This document shows, one piece after another, positions 9,402 through 18,487 of a DNA stretch of 64,000 nt. Position numbers and translations under genes: made by a program. The stretch is from Roseomonas sp. (GTDB lineage Bacteria > Pseudomonadota > Alphaproteobacteria > Acetobacterales > Acetobacteraceae): positions 124,001 to 188,000 of the forward strand of contig JADCGA010000004.1 of the NCBI GenBank assembly GCA_020249265.1, given 5' to 3'. Below the pieces are notes generated by a model. It saw only the letters and a list, made by a program, of their open reading frames with translations, was not told the origin of the DNA and did not search any database. Position 1 is the stretch's first letter, and every line of letters begins with the position of its first letter.

Positions 9402-9447
9402 TAGCCTTCAGTCTGGCTATTCGTTTCACGAATTTCTGGGAAATTGA
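9331..9447 (+). pseudogene. Truncated duplicate of the pgk N-terminus
   Basis: Begins [14 protein letters not shown] and stays identical to pgk for 24 residues except V16 to L. After LRADLNV it changes abruptly to SLQSGYSFHEFLGN and stops. It therefore encodes at most a 38-residue peptide with no catalytic or substrate-binding sites. It retains the pgk translation start region, so it may still be translated and could act as a leader for the lipoprotein gene that starts 14 bp later. Best read as the scar of an insertion or duplication at the pgk start. Confidence 0.9.
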
Positions 9448-9461
9448 TGAAGGAGAGGGCC

Positions 9462-9929
9462 ATGCACCGCATAGTCGCGCTACTTGCTGTTATGCTTATC
9501 GGAGCCTGTGCAAATACTACCGACCCTGTAATTGGCGATTATACAATAAGAGGTCTACTTTTTAACCGATCACCCAATGAAACCGCCGCTGATCCCGGGT
9601 GCCATATGTTTCGCCATCCAAGCGGATCATTCCTCGCGGTCATATTGCCGAATGAACAAGCACCCCGAACTCTAATGTGGGGCACGCGATGCCCCGAGTT
9701 TGTGCAGGATGCTACTCATAATCGTAATACCTTTGTTTCTCAGCGTACTTTGGCTTTACCTGCGAATGGTGGTGGTCAATACGCTGTCTCACTTGGCCCC
9801 GTTGGACCGAATAACTCAGAGGTTTGGTGCCGTGGAATGCCAAGTGCACAGCAGATCCTTGACTGCCGCTCTGTAAGAATTGTGCGTCCAGTAAGATCCG
9901 CAGACCAGCCTTTTCGCAGGGCAGGCTAG
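9462..9929 (+). CDS. Small lipoprotein of unknown function, foreign-looking
   Basis: A 155-residue protein with a bacterial lipoprotein signal: a hydrophobic stretch after MHRIV ending in the lipobox LIGAC, with the lipidated cysteine at residue 16. The mature part has four further cysteines (in GCHMF, TRCPEF, VWCRG, LDCRS), enough for two disulfides in the periplasm. I recognise no family. GGAGAGG sits 7 bases before the ATG at 9462. Base composition and codons (ATA, AGA, CTA, frequent A/T third bases) differ clearly from the neighbours, and the gene lies between two copies of the pgk start, so it was probably acquired. Confidence 0.75.
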   Translation: MHRIVALLAVMLIGACANTTDPVIGDYTIRGLLFNRSPNETAADPGCHMFRHPSGSFLAVILPNEQAPRTLMWGTRCPEFVQDATHNRNTFVSQRTLALPANGGGQYAVSLGPVGPNNSEVWCRGMPSAQQILDCRSVRIVRPVRSADQPFRRAG

Positions 9930-9992
9930 ACGTCTGCATTAAACGTTGTTGCTTGTGGCAAGGTCCTACGGGTTAGGTTTGCCGCATTTGAT

Positions 9993-10077
9993 CCGAGGGT
10001 TCCATCATGGCTTTCAAGACGATTGATGCGCTTCCCGCCAAGGGTCAGCGCGTATTGCTGCGCGCGGATTTGAATGT
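9993..10077 (+). repeat. Direct repeat, copy 2 (start of intact pgk)
   Basis: Partner of 9318-9401. Because it is part of the full-length pgk, this copy is functional. The sequence just before it (9930-9992) is AT-richer than the native intergenic DNA, consistent with the right end of an insert. Confidence 0.95.
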
Positions 10078-11194
10078 GCCGGTCAAGGATGGCCGCATCA
10101 CGGATCGCACACGCATCGAGCGGCTTTGCCCCACCATCGCGGAATTGGCGCAAAAAGGTGCGCGCGTGGTGGTGCTGAGTCATTTTGACCGGCCCAAGGG
10201 CAAGCGCGTGCCGGAAATGTCCTTGAAGCCCATGCAGGAAGCGCTGGCCGCGGCGCTGCATCGCCCTGTTGCCTGGTGTGATGATTGCGTTGGCGCCGAA
10301 GCGGAAGCGGCTGTGGCGGCGCTGGCCGATGGTGGCGTGTTGCTGTTGGAAAATACGCGCTTCCATGCCGGTGAGGAAAAGAATGACCCGGCCATGGCGG
10401 CCGCACTCGCCAAGCTTGGCGATGCCTTTGTGAATGATGCCTTCTCCGCGGCGCATCGTGCCCATGCCAGTACGGAAGGTGTCGCGCGCCTGCTGCCGGC
10501 CTATGCCGGGCGGTTGATGGAAGCGGAATTGAAGGCGCTTGATGCGGCGCTCGGCAATCCCGCACGGCCTGTGGTGGCGATTGTGGGTGGCGCCAAGGTT
10601 TCGACCAAGTTGGAATTGCTGGGCAATCTTTGCAGCAAGGTGGATGTGCTGGTCATTGGCGGCGCCATGGCCAATACCTTCCTCGCGGCGCAGGGCCACG
10701 GCATGGGCAAATCCCTGCAAGAAGCCGAAATGCACGAAACGGCGCGCCAGATCCTGGAACAGGCCAAGGCAGCGAATTGCGAAATCTTGCTGCCGGTTGA
10801 CCTGGTGGTGGCCGAGGAATTCCGCGCAAATCCGCCCACCCGCACCGTGGGCGTGGATCGCGTGCCGGCGAACATGATGGCGCTGGATGTCGGGCCGCAA
10901 ACCGAGGCGGCCTTGGAAGCGCGGCTCCGCACCGCTTCCACCCTGGTCTGGAATGGCCCGCTCGGTGCGTTTGAAACGCCGCCCTTCGACGCTGCAACGG
11001 TGGCGGCGGCGCAGACCGTGGCGGCGCTGACGCAATCCGGCGCGCTGAAATCCATCGCGGGCGGCGGGGATACGGTGGCGGCACTCCGCCATGCCGGCGT
11101 GCTGGAACGCATGAGCTATGTCTCGACCGCCGGTGGCGCCTTTCTGGAATGGCTGGAAGGCAAGGAATTGCCCGGGGTCGCGGCTCTCGGTTGA
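10007..11194 (+). CDS. pgk: Phosphoglycerate kinase
   Basis: A 395-residue glycolytic kinase making ATP from 1,3-bisphosphoglycerate. Motifs in order: [12 protein letters not shown] near the N-terminus, [25 protein letters not shown], the hinge VGGAKVSTK, and the nucleotide-binding [12 protein letters not shown] near the C-terminus. All expected blocks are present, so the gene survived the duplication of its first 24 codons. Its native upstream region now lies before the truncated copy at 9331, so its promoter and distance from gap differ from the ancestral arrangement. A 19-bp hairpin follows the stop. Confidence 0.97.
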   Translation: MAFKTIDALPAKGQRVLLRADLNVPVKDGRITDRTRIERLCPTIAELAQKGARVVVLSHFDRPKGKRVPEMSLKPMQEALAAALHRPVAWCDDCVGAEAEAAVAALADGGVLLLENTRFHAGEEKNDPAMAAALAKLGDAFVNDAFSAAHRAHASTEGVARLLPAYAGRLMEAELKALDAALGNPARPVVAIVGGAKVSTKLELLGNLCSKVDVLVIGGAMANTFLAAQGHGMGKSLQEAEMHETARQILEQAKAANCEILLPVDLVVAEEFRANPPTRTVGVDRVPANMMALDVGPQTEAALEARLRTASTLVWNGPLGAFETPPFDAATVAAAQTVAALTQSGALKSIAGGGDTVAALRHAGVLERMSYVSTAGGAFLEWLEGKELPGVAALG

Positions 11195-11213
11195 GGGCAG
11201 GTTGACGCTGCCC
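11195..11213 (+). terminator. Hairpin after pgk
   Basis: GGGCAG-GTTGACG-CTGCCC forms a perfect 6-bp stem immediately after the pgk stop. There is no T-run, so strong intrinsic termination is doubtful. Confidence 0.35.
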
Positions 11214-11257
11214 GCCAAGGTGCAAAACTCGGTCTATTAAAAGGGCAGGAACAGACC

Positions 11258-12616
11258 ATGCGGCAAATGCATCTTGTCGGCTTCATGCAGGCACAAAACT
11301 GCACAAATTACGCCAGCTCCTGGCGGCACCCGCAGTCGCGCACGGATTTCCTGACGGCGGATTTCTTCCAGGAAATCGGCCGCATCCTTGAAGCCGGGAA
11401 GTTTGATCTCGGCTTTTTTGATGATCGGCTTTCCATGCCGGATCGCTATGGCAATGACCATCACCACACGGTGGAACACGGCATTCGCTGCGTGAAGCTG
11501 GACCCCATCGTGACGCTGACGATGATGGCGGCGGTCACGTCACGCCTCGGCCTCGGCTCCACCGCTTCCACCACTTATTACGAGCCCTTCCATGTCGCGC
11601 GCACCATGCAGACGCTTGATCTGATGAGCGCGGGGCGCGCGGCCTGGAATGTGGTGACATCACTGAACGATGGCGAAGCGGCCAATATGGGCCATGATGA
11701 GATGATGGAGCATGACCGGCGCTATGACCGCGCGGATGAATTCGTTGAAATCGTGCTGGGCCACTGGGATGCCTGGGACCCGGATGCGCTGATTGTTGAT
11801 AAATCCTCAGGCCGCTTCGCGGATGGCGATAAGGTGCGACGGCTTGATTATCGCGGCCAATTCCTGAAATCGCGTGGGCCCTTCACCGTGCCGCGCAGCC
11901 CGCAAGGCCGCCCAGTGGTGATCCAGGCCGGCAGCAGCGGGCGCGGCAAGCGATTTTCCGCCCGCTGGGCGGAGCTTGTCTTCGTCGCCTATCATGATGT
12001 CGCTTCTGGCGCGAAGGAATATGCCGAATTCAAGCACATGATTGCGGAAGCCGGGCGCAATCCGGATCATGTGAAGGTGGCGACGCTGATCTCCCCCATC
12101 TGCGCCGCCACCAAAGCCGAGGCAGAGGACAAGGCCGCGCTGATCGCGAGCCTGCCGCTTGAAATTGATGCGCTGTCCTTGCTTTCAGAAGCCTTGAATT
12201 TCGATTTCTCGACCAAGGGCATGGATGAGGCTTTCAGCGATGAGGAGATGGCCAGCATGCAGGGGCTGCAAGCCATTCGTGACCGCGTTGTCCGCAATAC
12301 CGGCAAGAAGAATCCGACAGTGCGGGAATTCATCACCGGCAGCGGCAGGGGCCGGCCCAATATGAATATGGTGGGCGGGCCGAAGGAAATTGCCGATAAG
12401 ATGGAAGAATGGTTCACCAAGCCCGCTTGCGATGGCTTTGTGGTGGCGGCTACCTATGTGCCCGATGGCTACCGCGATTTCGTGACCCATGTGGTGCCGG
12501 AATTGCAGCGCCGTGGCCTGTTCCGCAAGGAATATGCGGGCACAACATTGCGTGACCATCTGGGCCTGGCGAAATCCACCATTGGCGATTGGCGCCCGGC
12601 CAGCGCCGCCGAATAG
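11258..12616 (+). CDS. LLM-class flavin-dependent monooxygenase (NtaA/SnaA/DszA family)
   Basis: A 452-residue bacterial-luciferase-like protein. The family-typical segments are FDDRLSMPDRYGND near residue 55, the block AARTMQTLD-like VARTMQTLDLMSAGRAAWNVVTS, and VVIQAGSSGRGKRFSARWAE. Members use reduced FMN from a partner reductase to oxidise organosulfur, chelator or xenobiotic substrates; the substrate here cannot be read. CAGGAA lies before the ATG at 11258. No flavin reductase gene is adjacent, but an old yellow enzyme and an alcohol dehydrogenase follow on the same strand, which suggests a small catabolic set. Confidence 0.9.
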   Translation: MRQMHLVGFMQAQNCTNYASSWRHPQSRTDFLTADFFQEIGRILEAGKFDLGFFDDRLSMPDRYGNDHHHTVEHGIRCVKLDPIVTLTMMAAVTSRLGLGSTASTTYYEPFHVARTMQTLDLMSAGRAAWNVVTSLNDGEAANMGHDEMMEHDRRYDRADEFVEIVLGHWDAWDPDALIVDKSSGRFADGDKVRRLDYRGQFLKSRGPFTVPRSPQGRPVVIQAGSSGRGKRFSARWAELVFVAYHDVASGAKEYAEFKHMIAEAGRNPDHVKVATLISPICAATKAEAEDKAALIASLPLEIDALSLLSEALNFDFSTKGMDEAFSDEEMASMQGLQAIRDRVVRNTGKKNPTVREFITGSGRGRPNMNMVGGPKEIADKMEEWFTKPACDGFVVAATYVPDGYRDFVTHVVPELQRRGLFRKEYAGTTLRDHLGLAKSTIGDWRPASAAE

Positions 12617-12698
12617 GCGTTGATTTTCCCGGCGGGCCTGCGCCATCCTGCACCTAAGGCAGGGCATAACCCCGCCAAAACGATAGGAAGGAACCACC

Positions 12699-13781
12699 AT
12701 GCGCGCTGCCATTTTCCGCCAAGGAAGTTTTGTGTTGGGCGATGTGCCGGACCCGCAGCTCCAGCCAGGCCAGGTGCTGGTGCGCACAAAGTCCTGCGGC
12801 ATTTGCGGCACGGATTTGCACGCGGCGCGCTTCACAAAAGAATTTGTCTCCCTCTCGCAGCGCAGCGGCGGGCGCTGGAATATGGATACCGAACGCGATG
12901 TGGTCTTCGGCCATGAATTCATGGGCGAAGTTGTGGCGAATGGCCCTGGCACGGAAGGCAAGTTCAAGCCGGGGCAATTGGTCACCTCCATGCCGCTTAC
13001 CATCGCGGACAATACCGTGCTTGGCCTTGGGTATAATCCGGATGTCGCCGGCGGCTTTGCCGAATATATGCCGCTTGCCGAACGCATGCTGCTGCCGCTG
13101 CCCAACACGATGGAACCCGACCACGCGGCGCTGACCGAACCCATGGCGATTGGCCTTCATGCGGTGGAATATTTCGGCGTGAATAATGCCGAAGTGCCGC
13201 TGGTGATTGGCTGCGGCCCGATCGGGCTGGCGACCATCGCCGCACTCAAGCTGCACGGCCATGCGCCAATCATCGCGGCGGATTTCTCGGCTGGGCGCCG
13301 CGCCTTGGCCCGGAAAATGGGCGCTGATATCGTGGTGGACCCTGCGGTTGAATCGCCCTACCAGGCTTTGGAACGCGCCATTACGCCGGATGGCTTTGAT
13401 GGCAGTCGCTACGCCGCGCTTTTCGGCCTTGGCCCCAAGCGCCGCCCCGCCGCGCTATTTGAATGTGTGGGCATCCCCGGCGTGCTGGCCGCCATGATGG
13501 AAGGCGCACCGACAGGTGCCCGCATCATCGTGGTTGGTGTCTGCATGGAATCGGATGGGATCGAACCCTTCTTCGGCATTGTGAAGCAATTATCGATGCA
13601 ATTTGTCCTGGGCTATAGCGCGCAGGAATTTGCAGCGACGCTTGGCCATATCGCCGCGGGCAGGCTGGATGTGCGGCCCCTGATTACCGGGCGGATTGGC
13701 CTGGCCGAGGTCGGGAAAGCCTTCCAGGATTTGGCCAGCCCCGAAACCCATGCGAAGATTTTGGTGGAGCCGTGGCGCTGA
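12699..13781 (+). CDS. Zinc-dependent alcohol dehydrogenase (MDR superfamily)
   Basis: A 360-residue medium-chain dehydrogenase. The catalytic zinc ligands are seen as CGICGTDLH near residue 35 and GHEFMGEV near residue 72, and the NAD-binding site is IGCGPIGLATIAAL near residue 168. The four-cysteine structural zinc lobe found in many classical members is not present between residues 85 and 120. A good ribosome-binding site (GGAAGGA) precedes the ATG at 12699. It lies 82 bp after the LLM monooxygenase and probably oxidises an alcohol from the same pathway; this link is inferred from position only. Confidence 0.88.
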   Translation: MRAAIFRQGSFVLGDVPDPQLQPGQVLVRTKSCGICGTDLHAARFTKEFVSLSQRSGGRWNMDTERDVVFGHEFMGEVVANGPGTEGKFKPGQLVTSMPLTIADNTVLGLGYNPDVAGGFAEYMPLAERMLLPLPNTMEPDHAALTEPMAIGLHAVEYFGVNNAEVPLVIGCGPIGLATIAALKLHGHAPIIAADFSAGRRALARKMGADIVVDPAVESPYQALERAITPDGFDGSRYAALFGLGPKRRPAALFECVGIPGVLAAMMEGAPTGARIIVVGVCMESDGIEPFFGIVKQLSMQFVLGYSAQEFAATLGHIAAGRLDVRPLITGRIGLAEVGKAFQDLASPETHAKILVEPWR

Positions 13782-13833
13782 TATCGCCATCCTGAAACCT
13801 ACCGCTTTGCTCAGCCCTTCAGGTTGCACCGCC

Positions 13834-15000
13834 ATGCCCGATCTTTTCTCGCCCTTCACGCTCAAGGATGTCACGCTGCGCAATAGGCTCGTGATGTCGC
13901 CCATGACCATGTATCGCGCGACCAATGGCAAAATGAGCGATTTCCATCTGATGCTGCTCGGCTCTCGCGCCGCTGGCGGTTTTGGCCTGGTTTTCCCCGA
14001 GCAATTGGCCATCACGCCCGATGGCCGCACCGGCACAAGCTGCGCGGGCATTTATGATGATGATCAGATCGAAGGTCTCACGCGCATCACCGCCATGATC
14101 AAGGATATGGGCGCCGTGGCGGCGGCGCAGCTTGGCCATACCGGGCGCAAGGGCAGTGAGAAAAAACCCTGGCATGGCAAGCAACAATTGCCCGCGGATC
14201 ATGCGGATGGCTGGCAGGTGCGCGCGCCTTCCGCCATTGCCTATGGCGGGCGCTATATCTACCCGGTGCATGAACTCAGCATCGCGGAAATCAAAGCTTT
14301 GCACCAAAGCTATGCCGATGCCGCGCGCCGCGCTTTGGCTGCTGGGTTTGAATGGCTGGAACTGCATTTTGCCCATGGCTATTTGGGGGCGAGTTTCCTG
14401 TCCCCAATCGCCAATCAACGCAGCGATCCCTATGGCGGCAGCCTGGAAAACCGGATGCGTTTTCACCTGGAAGCGATTGATGCGGTGCGCGCTGTTTGGC
14501 CCGAACGCCTACCGCTGACGATGCGGCTTGGCTGCGATGATTTCAATGAAGCCGGCACGCAGTTTGAAGATGCGATCATCGCGGTTGCCGCCATGAAGCG
14601 CCATGGGCTGGATTTTGCCGATCTCAGCCTTGGCATGAATACGGATGAAACCCAGAACCTGCCCTATACGGAACCAGGCTTCATGGTGGGGCGCGCCAAT
14701 CGTATTCGGCGGGAAGTGGGCATTCCTGTCGGCGTCAGTTGGAATCTGGGCATCCCCGCCATTGCTGATAGCGTCATCCGTCAGGAATTGGTTGATCTGG
14801 TTTTTCTGGGCCGGCCTGCCTTGGCCAATCCGCATTGGCCCTTATGGGCGGCGCGGGAATTGGCCCATCAGGACCCCTTTGCGCTGCTGCCGGAAGATTG
14901 GTCCTGGTGGCTGCGCAACCGGCCCGGTTCGCCCAATTCTCATGGCTTGCCGGCCCCCTCCGCCACGCCCGTAGCCGTGCCGAAATTCATCCAAGCATGA
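13834..15000 (+). CDS. NADH:flavin oxidoreductase, old yellow enzyme family
   Basis: A 388-residue FMN-binding TIM barrel. Visible family motifs are LRNRLVMSPMTMYRA at the N-terminus, the QLGHTGRKG segment, and ELHFAHGYLGASFLSPIANQRSDPYGG in the substrate-binding half. Such enzymes reduce activated C=C bonds of enones, nitro compounds or maleimides with NAD(P)H. The length fits single-domain members; there is no iron-sulfur C-terminal half. I chose ATG 13834 because the family starts directly before LFSPFTL; upstream in-frame starts fall in the preceding gene. The stop is followed by an AT-rich intergenic region. Confidence 0.92.
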   Translation: MPDLFSPFTLKDVTLRNRLVMSPMTMYRATNGKMSDFHLMLLGSRAAGGFGLVFPEQLAITPDGRTGTSCAGIYDDDQIEGLTRITAMIKDMGAVAAAQLGHTGRKGSEKKPWHGKQQLPADHADGWQVRAPSAIAYGGRYIYPVHELSIAEIKALHQSYADAARRALAAGFEWLELHFAHGYLGASFLSPIANQRSDPYGGSLENRMRFHLEAIDAVRAVWPERLPLTMRLGCDDFNEAGTQFEDAIIAVAAMKRHGLDFADLSLGMNTDETQNLPYTEPGFMVGRANRIRREVGIPVGVSWNLGIPAIADSVIRQELVDLVFLGRPALANPHWPLWAARELAHQDPFALLPEDWSWWLRNRPGSPNSHGLPAPSATPVAVPKFIQA

Positions 15001-15126
15001 CTTTTTCCTGAAATTATCAATAAAAATCAATTATTTAACTCTATATCGGCCTAAGCCGACCAAACTTGCTCATGACCGCAAAAGCTTAGCTGTATCTGTC
15101 AATCAAATCGGTCTAGTCTAACTGTC
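15001..15126 (+). promoter_or_regulatory. AT-rich upstream region of cydDC
   Basis: This 126-bp gap is much AT-richer than its surroundings. It holds a direct repeat ATCAAT-AAA-AATCAAT (about 15017-15032) and CTATAT (15041-15046), which resembles an alphaproteobacterial -10 box, though no convincing -35 box is spaced 17 bp before it. It is the only plausible place for the cydDC promoter. A classical FNR palindrome (TTGAT-N4-ATCAA) is not present. Confidence 0.35.
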
Positions 15127-16806
15127 ATGGCTTCGGAGCATAAACGGGAGGGGGCTGTCGCTGCCGCGCTTCTGGCGCGGGAAGCAAAGGCATTGAGGGG
15201 GCGGCTTTACGGGCCTGTCCTGCTTGGTCTTGCGCTGGCACTTGCCGCCGTGGCGCAAGCGTTGCTGATTGCGCGCTTGCTCGCCGCACTGCTGAGCGGG
15301 GCGGAAGCGCAATGGGCCGATCTTATCGGCGCCGGCGCGCTGGCGCTGGTGATGGCGGCGCTTGGCATTGCGCAGGAACGCGCCCAGACCGCCGCCGGCG
15401 AAGAAGCCAAAGCCAGCCTGCGCGCGCGGATCTTTGCCCGGTTGCTGGCCCAAGGCCCTGGCGATCAGCGCCCGGTTGGGGAGAAAAGCGCGCTGGTGGT
15501 GGAACGCGTGGAGGCCATGGAAGGCTATTTCGCACGCTGGATGCCCGCTGCCATCATCGCTGTGTTGGCGCCCTTGCTGATTGCCGGCATGGCCGCGCTG
15601 TTTGATCCGCTGAGCGGGCTCATCCTGCTGGTGGCCGGCCTGCTGGTGCCGGTTGCCCAGGCAGTTTCCGGTATTGGCGCGGCCCAGGCCAGCCGGCGCC
15701 AATTCGCATCACTGCAACGGCTTTCCGGGCGCTTTCTTGACCGGATGCGCGGCCTGCCCGTTTTGGTGCTGTTCAATCAGCAGCACGCCGAAACCAAAAG
15801 GCTGAGCGCGGCGGCGGAAGAATTGCGCCAGCGCACCATGCGCGTGTTGCGCGTTGCCTTTATCTCCTCCGGTGCGATGGAATTGATCGCAGCGGCGGCA
15901 CTCGCCTGCCTTGCTATTCGCCATGGGGCGGTGCTGACTGGCGCTCATCCCGCCCCGGTCACGGCGTTTTTCGTGGTGCTGCTGGTTCCGGTGTTTTTCC
16001 TGCCGCTGCGCGCCTTTGCCGCCGCTTATCATGAACAGTTGGGTGCGCGGGGTGCGGCGGCGGATTTGGCGCCCTTGCTGAACCAACCGGAGGAAACCGG
16101 GCTGCTGCTGGAAGAAGTGCCACCGAAGGTCACCATCACCTTCCAGGATGTGCGGCTTTCCTATGATCCATCCCGCCCGCCCGCGCTGGATGGGCTTTCC
16201 TTCCGCGTATTGGCTGGCGAGACACTGCTGCTGACTGGCGCTTCCGGCGCGGGCAAGACATCCGCGCTACGGATTCTGATGGGTTTCGCTCGGCCCGAAT
16301 CGGGGCGCGTTGCCATTAATGGCCGAGACGCCATGCAGTTGAAGCCTTCCGAATTGCGGCGCCTGTCATCCTATGTCGGGCAGCGCGCGCATCTGTTTCG
16401 CGCGACATTGCGCGAAAATATTCGCCTCGCGCGGCCTGATGCCGATGACGCGGCGGTGCTCGCCGCCGCTGAAGCCGCGCAGGTAATGGATTTTGTGCGT
16501 GACCTGCCGCAAGGGTTGGATACGCTGATTGGCGAAGGCGGCTTCGGGCTTTCCGGTGGCCAGGCGCAGCGCGTGGCACTCGCGCGCGCCTTCCTTCGAG
16601 ACACGCCCTTGGTGCTTTTGGATGAACCCACCGCGCATCTTGATCCGGGCACCGAGGCTTCAGTTTTGGATGCGCTGCGCCGGCTTTGCGTGGGCCGCAC
16701 CGCCATAATCGCAACTCATGCCAAGGCCGCGCGATCCTATTTCGGCCAAAGGCTGGAAATCGCTGATGGGCGCGCCCAGGGCAGCCGCATGGCGGGGAAT
16801 GACTAG
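15127..16806 (+). CDS. cydD: Thiol reductant ABC exporter subunit CydD
   Basis: A 559-residue half-transporter with six membrane segments (residues about 25-310) and a C-terminal ATPase. Walker A is GASGAGKTS starting at residue 371, the signature is LSGGQAQRVALARAF, and Walker B is LVLLDEPTAHLD. CydDC exports glutathione and cysteine to the periplasm and is needed for assembly of cytochrome bd and for c-type cytochromes. The name relies on pairing with a second half-transporter (CydC) three bases downstream and on the order of motifs. No cydAB genes are in the window, so here it may serve the ccm pathway or a distant oxidase. Confidence 0.88.
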   Translation: MASEHKREGAVAAALLAREAKALRGRLYGPVLLGLALALAAVAQALLIARLLAALLSGAEAQWADLIGAGALALVMAALGIAQERAQTAAGEEAKASLRARIFARLLAQGPGDQRPVGEKSALVVERVEAMEGYFARWMPAAIIAVLAPLLIAGMAALFDPLSGLILLVAGLLVPVAQAVSGIGAAQASRRQFASLQRLSGRFLDRMRGLPVLVLFNQQHAETKRLSAAAEELRQRTMRVLRVAFISSGAMELIAAAALACLAIRHGAVLTGAHPAPVTAFFVVLLVPVFFLPLRAFAAAYHEQLGARGAAADLAPLLNQPEETGLLLEEVPPKVTITFQDVRLSYDPSRPPALDGLSFRVLAGETLLLTGASGAGKTSALRILMGFARPESGRVAINGRDAMQLKPSELRRLSSYVGQRAHLFRATLRENIRLARPDADDAAVLAAAEAAQVMDFVRDLPQGLDTLIGEGGFGLSGGQAQRVALARAFLRDTPLVLLDEPTAHLDPGTEASVLDALRRLCVGRTAIIATHAKAARSYFGQRLEIADGRAQGSRMAGND

Positions 16807-16809
16807 ACC

Positions 16810-18474
16810 ATGACCGCTGATCTTTTCCGCGTCCTGAGGCTTTGGCTCGGGCGTTCCGGCTGGCTGGTGGCGGGGATTATCGTGACCGTGCTTTCAGCGC
16901 TGGCGGGCGTGGCGCTGCTGGCTTTTGCCGGCAAGCTGGTGGCGGCATCGGTGGGCGGCGCGGAAAGCGCGGCGCTGGCGGCGGCGGGTGTGCTGGCGCT
17001 GCTTTGGCTGCGTCCATTGATCCTGCTGCGCCCCATCATGCGCTATCTGGAACGGCTGGCCACACATGAAGCGACCTTCCGCGCTTTGGCCGATATGCGC
17101 GTGTGGTTTTTTGGGCGCCTTGCAGAACGCCTGCCGACCGGGCTTGGCTTGCGTCGCGCGGGGGATTTGCTCGGGCGTCTGGTGGCGGATGTTGAAGCAC
17201 TTGATGGGCTTTATTTGCGCGCCCTGGTGCCGGCGGCGGCCTCCATCGCTGTGGTGGCGGCGATCGCGCTGATCCTGGGCGCGGCAGAGCCCTGGCTTGC
17301 CGTATGGGTCGCGCTGCCGCTGACCGCAGCCTTGCTGCTGCCACTGCTGCTCGCCCCTGGCGCGGCACGGGCGGCGGAGGCGACCTCTCGCGCCCAGGGC
17401 GGCCTGCGTGCGGCCACAATTGACCCGCTGACCGGGCTTGAGGACACGCTGGCGGCCAATGGAGAAGCGCGCGCGCTGGCGCGCGTGGCCGCAGAAGACC
17501 GGGCGCTATCCACGGCGCAGCGCGCTTTGGCGCGGCGCGCGGCCTGGGGTGGCGCGGCGGGTGCATTGCTCACGCAAATCGCGCTGCTGGTCGCACTTGG
17601 CTGGGCCATGCTTGCCGGCCAGTCAGGATTGGCGGCAGGGGTGCTGGCGGTATTCCTGGCCATTGCGGCCGCCGAAGCCTTGGGGCTGATGCCGCGCGCC
17701 GGGGCTGCCGTGGCAGCCGCTGCCGCTGGCGCGCGGCGGCTTTTTGAAGCCGCCGATGCCGCAGAACCAGTGCCCGATCCCGTGGCAGCCAGCGCGGCAC
17801 CTTCGGGCCATGCGCTTTCCTTGCGCGATGTCGTGTTTTCCTGGGCGCCCGATCGGCCCCGCGTGTTTGATGGGCTTGATCTGGATGTGCCGGAAGGCGC
17901 GCGCATAGCCTTGCTTGGCCCCTCCGGCACCGGCAAATCCACCCTCGCCGCGCTGTTGCTGAAATTCGCCGCGCCGCAGCAGGGTAGCATCACGCTCGGC
18001 GGCGTTGATATCGCGACCCTTCCGGCTGCGGTTTTGCGCGATCGGATTGCCTGGCTCACGCAGGATGCGCGGTTGTTTGATGACAGCATCACCGCCAATC
18101 TGCGCCTTGCTGCGCCGGATGCAGATGACGCCGCGCTGTGGCGCGCCTTGGACCGGGCGCGGATCGGCGATGTGGTGCGCGCCCTGCCGGAAGGCCTGAA
18201 CACGCAATGCGGCGAAGCCGGCGCGCGGTTTTCGGGTGGCCAGGCGCGGCGGATTGCGCTGGCCCGCGCGCTGCTTTCCCCAGCACCCTTTCTGATTCTG
18301 GATGAACCCGCCGCCGGGCTGGATGCCGCGACGGAACGTGCCTTTATGGAAACGCTGGACGAAGCGACCGCAGGGCGCAGCGTGATCCTGATTCTGCATC
18401 GGCTGACCGGCGTGGAACGGCCAAGCCGCATTCTACGCCTGGTGGGCGGCAAGGCTATTGCGGCGACAGGGTGA
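16810..18474 (+). CDS. cydC: Thiol reductant ABC exporter subunit CydC
   Basis: A 554-residue half-transporter, partner of CydD. Six hydrophobic segments fill residues 15-310; the ATPase has Walker A GPSGTGKST from residue 370, signature FSGGQARRIALARALL and Walker B FLILDEPAAGLD. The linker and membrane part are unusually alanine-rich. The ATG follows the cydD stop by 3 bp, so the heterodimer subunits are made together. Without homology search a different heterodimeric exporter cannot be fully excluded. Confidence 0.88.
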   Translation: MTADLFRVLRLWLGRSGWLVAGIIVTVLSALAGVALLAFAGKLVAASVGGAESAALAAAGVLALLWLRPLILLRPIMRYLERLATHEATFRALADMRVWFFGRLAERLPTGLGLRRAGDLLGRLVADVEALDGLYLRALVPAAASIAVVAAIALILGAAEPWLAVWVALPLTAALLLPLLLAPGAARAAEATSRAQGGLRAATIDPLTGLEDTLAANGEARALARVAAEDRALSTAQRALARRAAWGGAAGALLTQIALLVALGWAMLAGQSGLAAGVLAVFLAIAAAEALGLMPRAGAAVAAAAAGARRLFEAADAAEPVPDPVAASAAPSGHALSLRDVVFSWAPDRPRVFDGLDLDVPEGARIALLGPSGTGKSTLAALLLKFAAPQQGSITLGGVDIATLPAAVLRDRIAWLTQDARLFDDSITANLRLAAPDADDAALWRALDRARIGDVVRALPEGLNTQCGEAGARFSGGQARRIALARALLSPAPFLILDEPAAGLDAATERAFMETLDEATAGRSVILILHRLTGVERPSRILRLVGGKAIAATG

Positions 18475-18487
18475 AGCGGGCCAGGCG

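Noticed and set aside
9172..9461. Insertion sequence between gap and pgk
   Set aside because: Hairpins and a direct repeat are present, but no transposase gene or matching terminal inverted repeats bound the insert.
9926..11218. 430-codon minus-strand open frame over pgk
   Set aside because: Antisense to the clearly functional pgk; content is His/Arg/Gln-rich with no family features, as expected from a reverse frame of GC-rich coding DNA.
15001..15126. FNR/FixK box upstream of cydDC
   Set aside because: ATCAAT is repeated directly, not as the inverted TTGAT-N4-ATCAA site.
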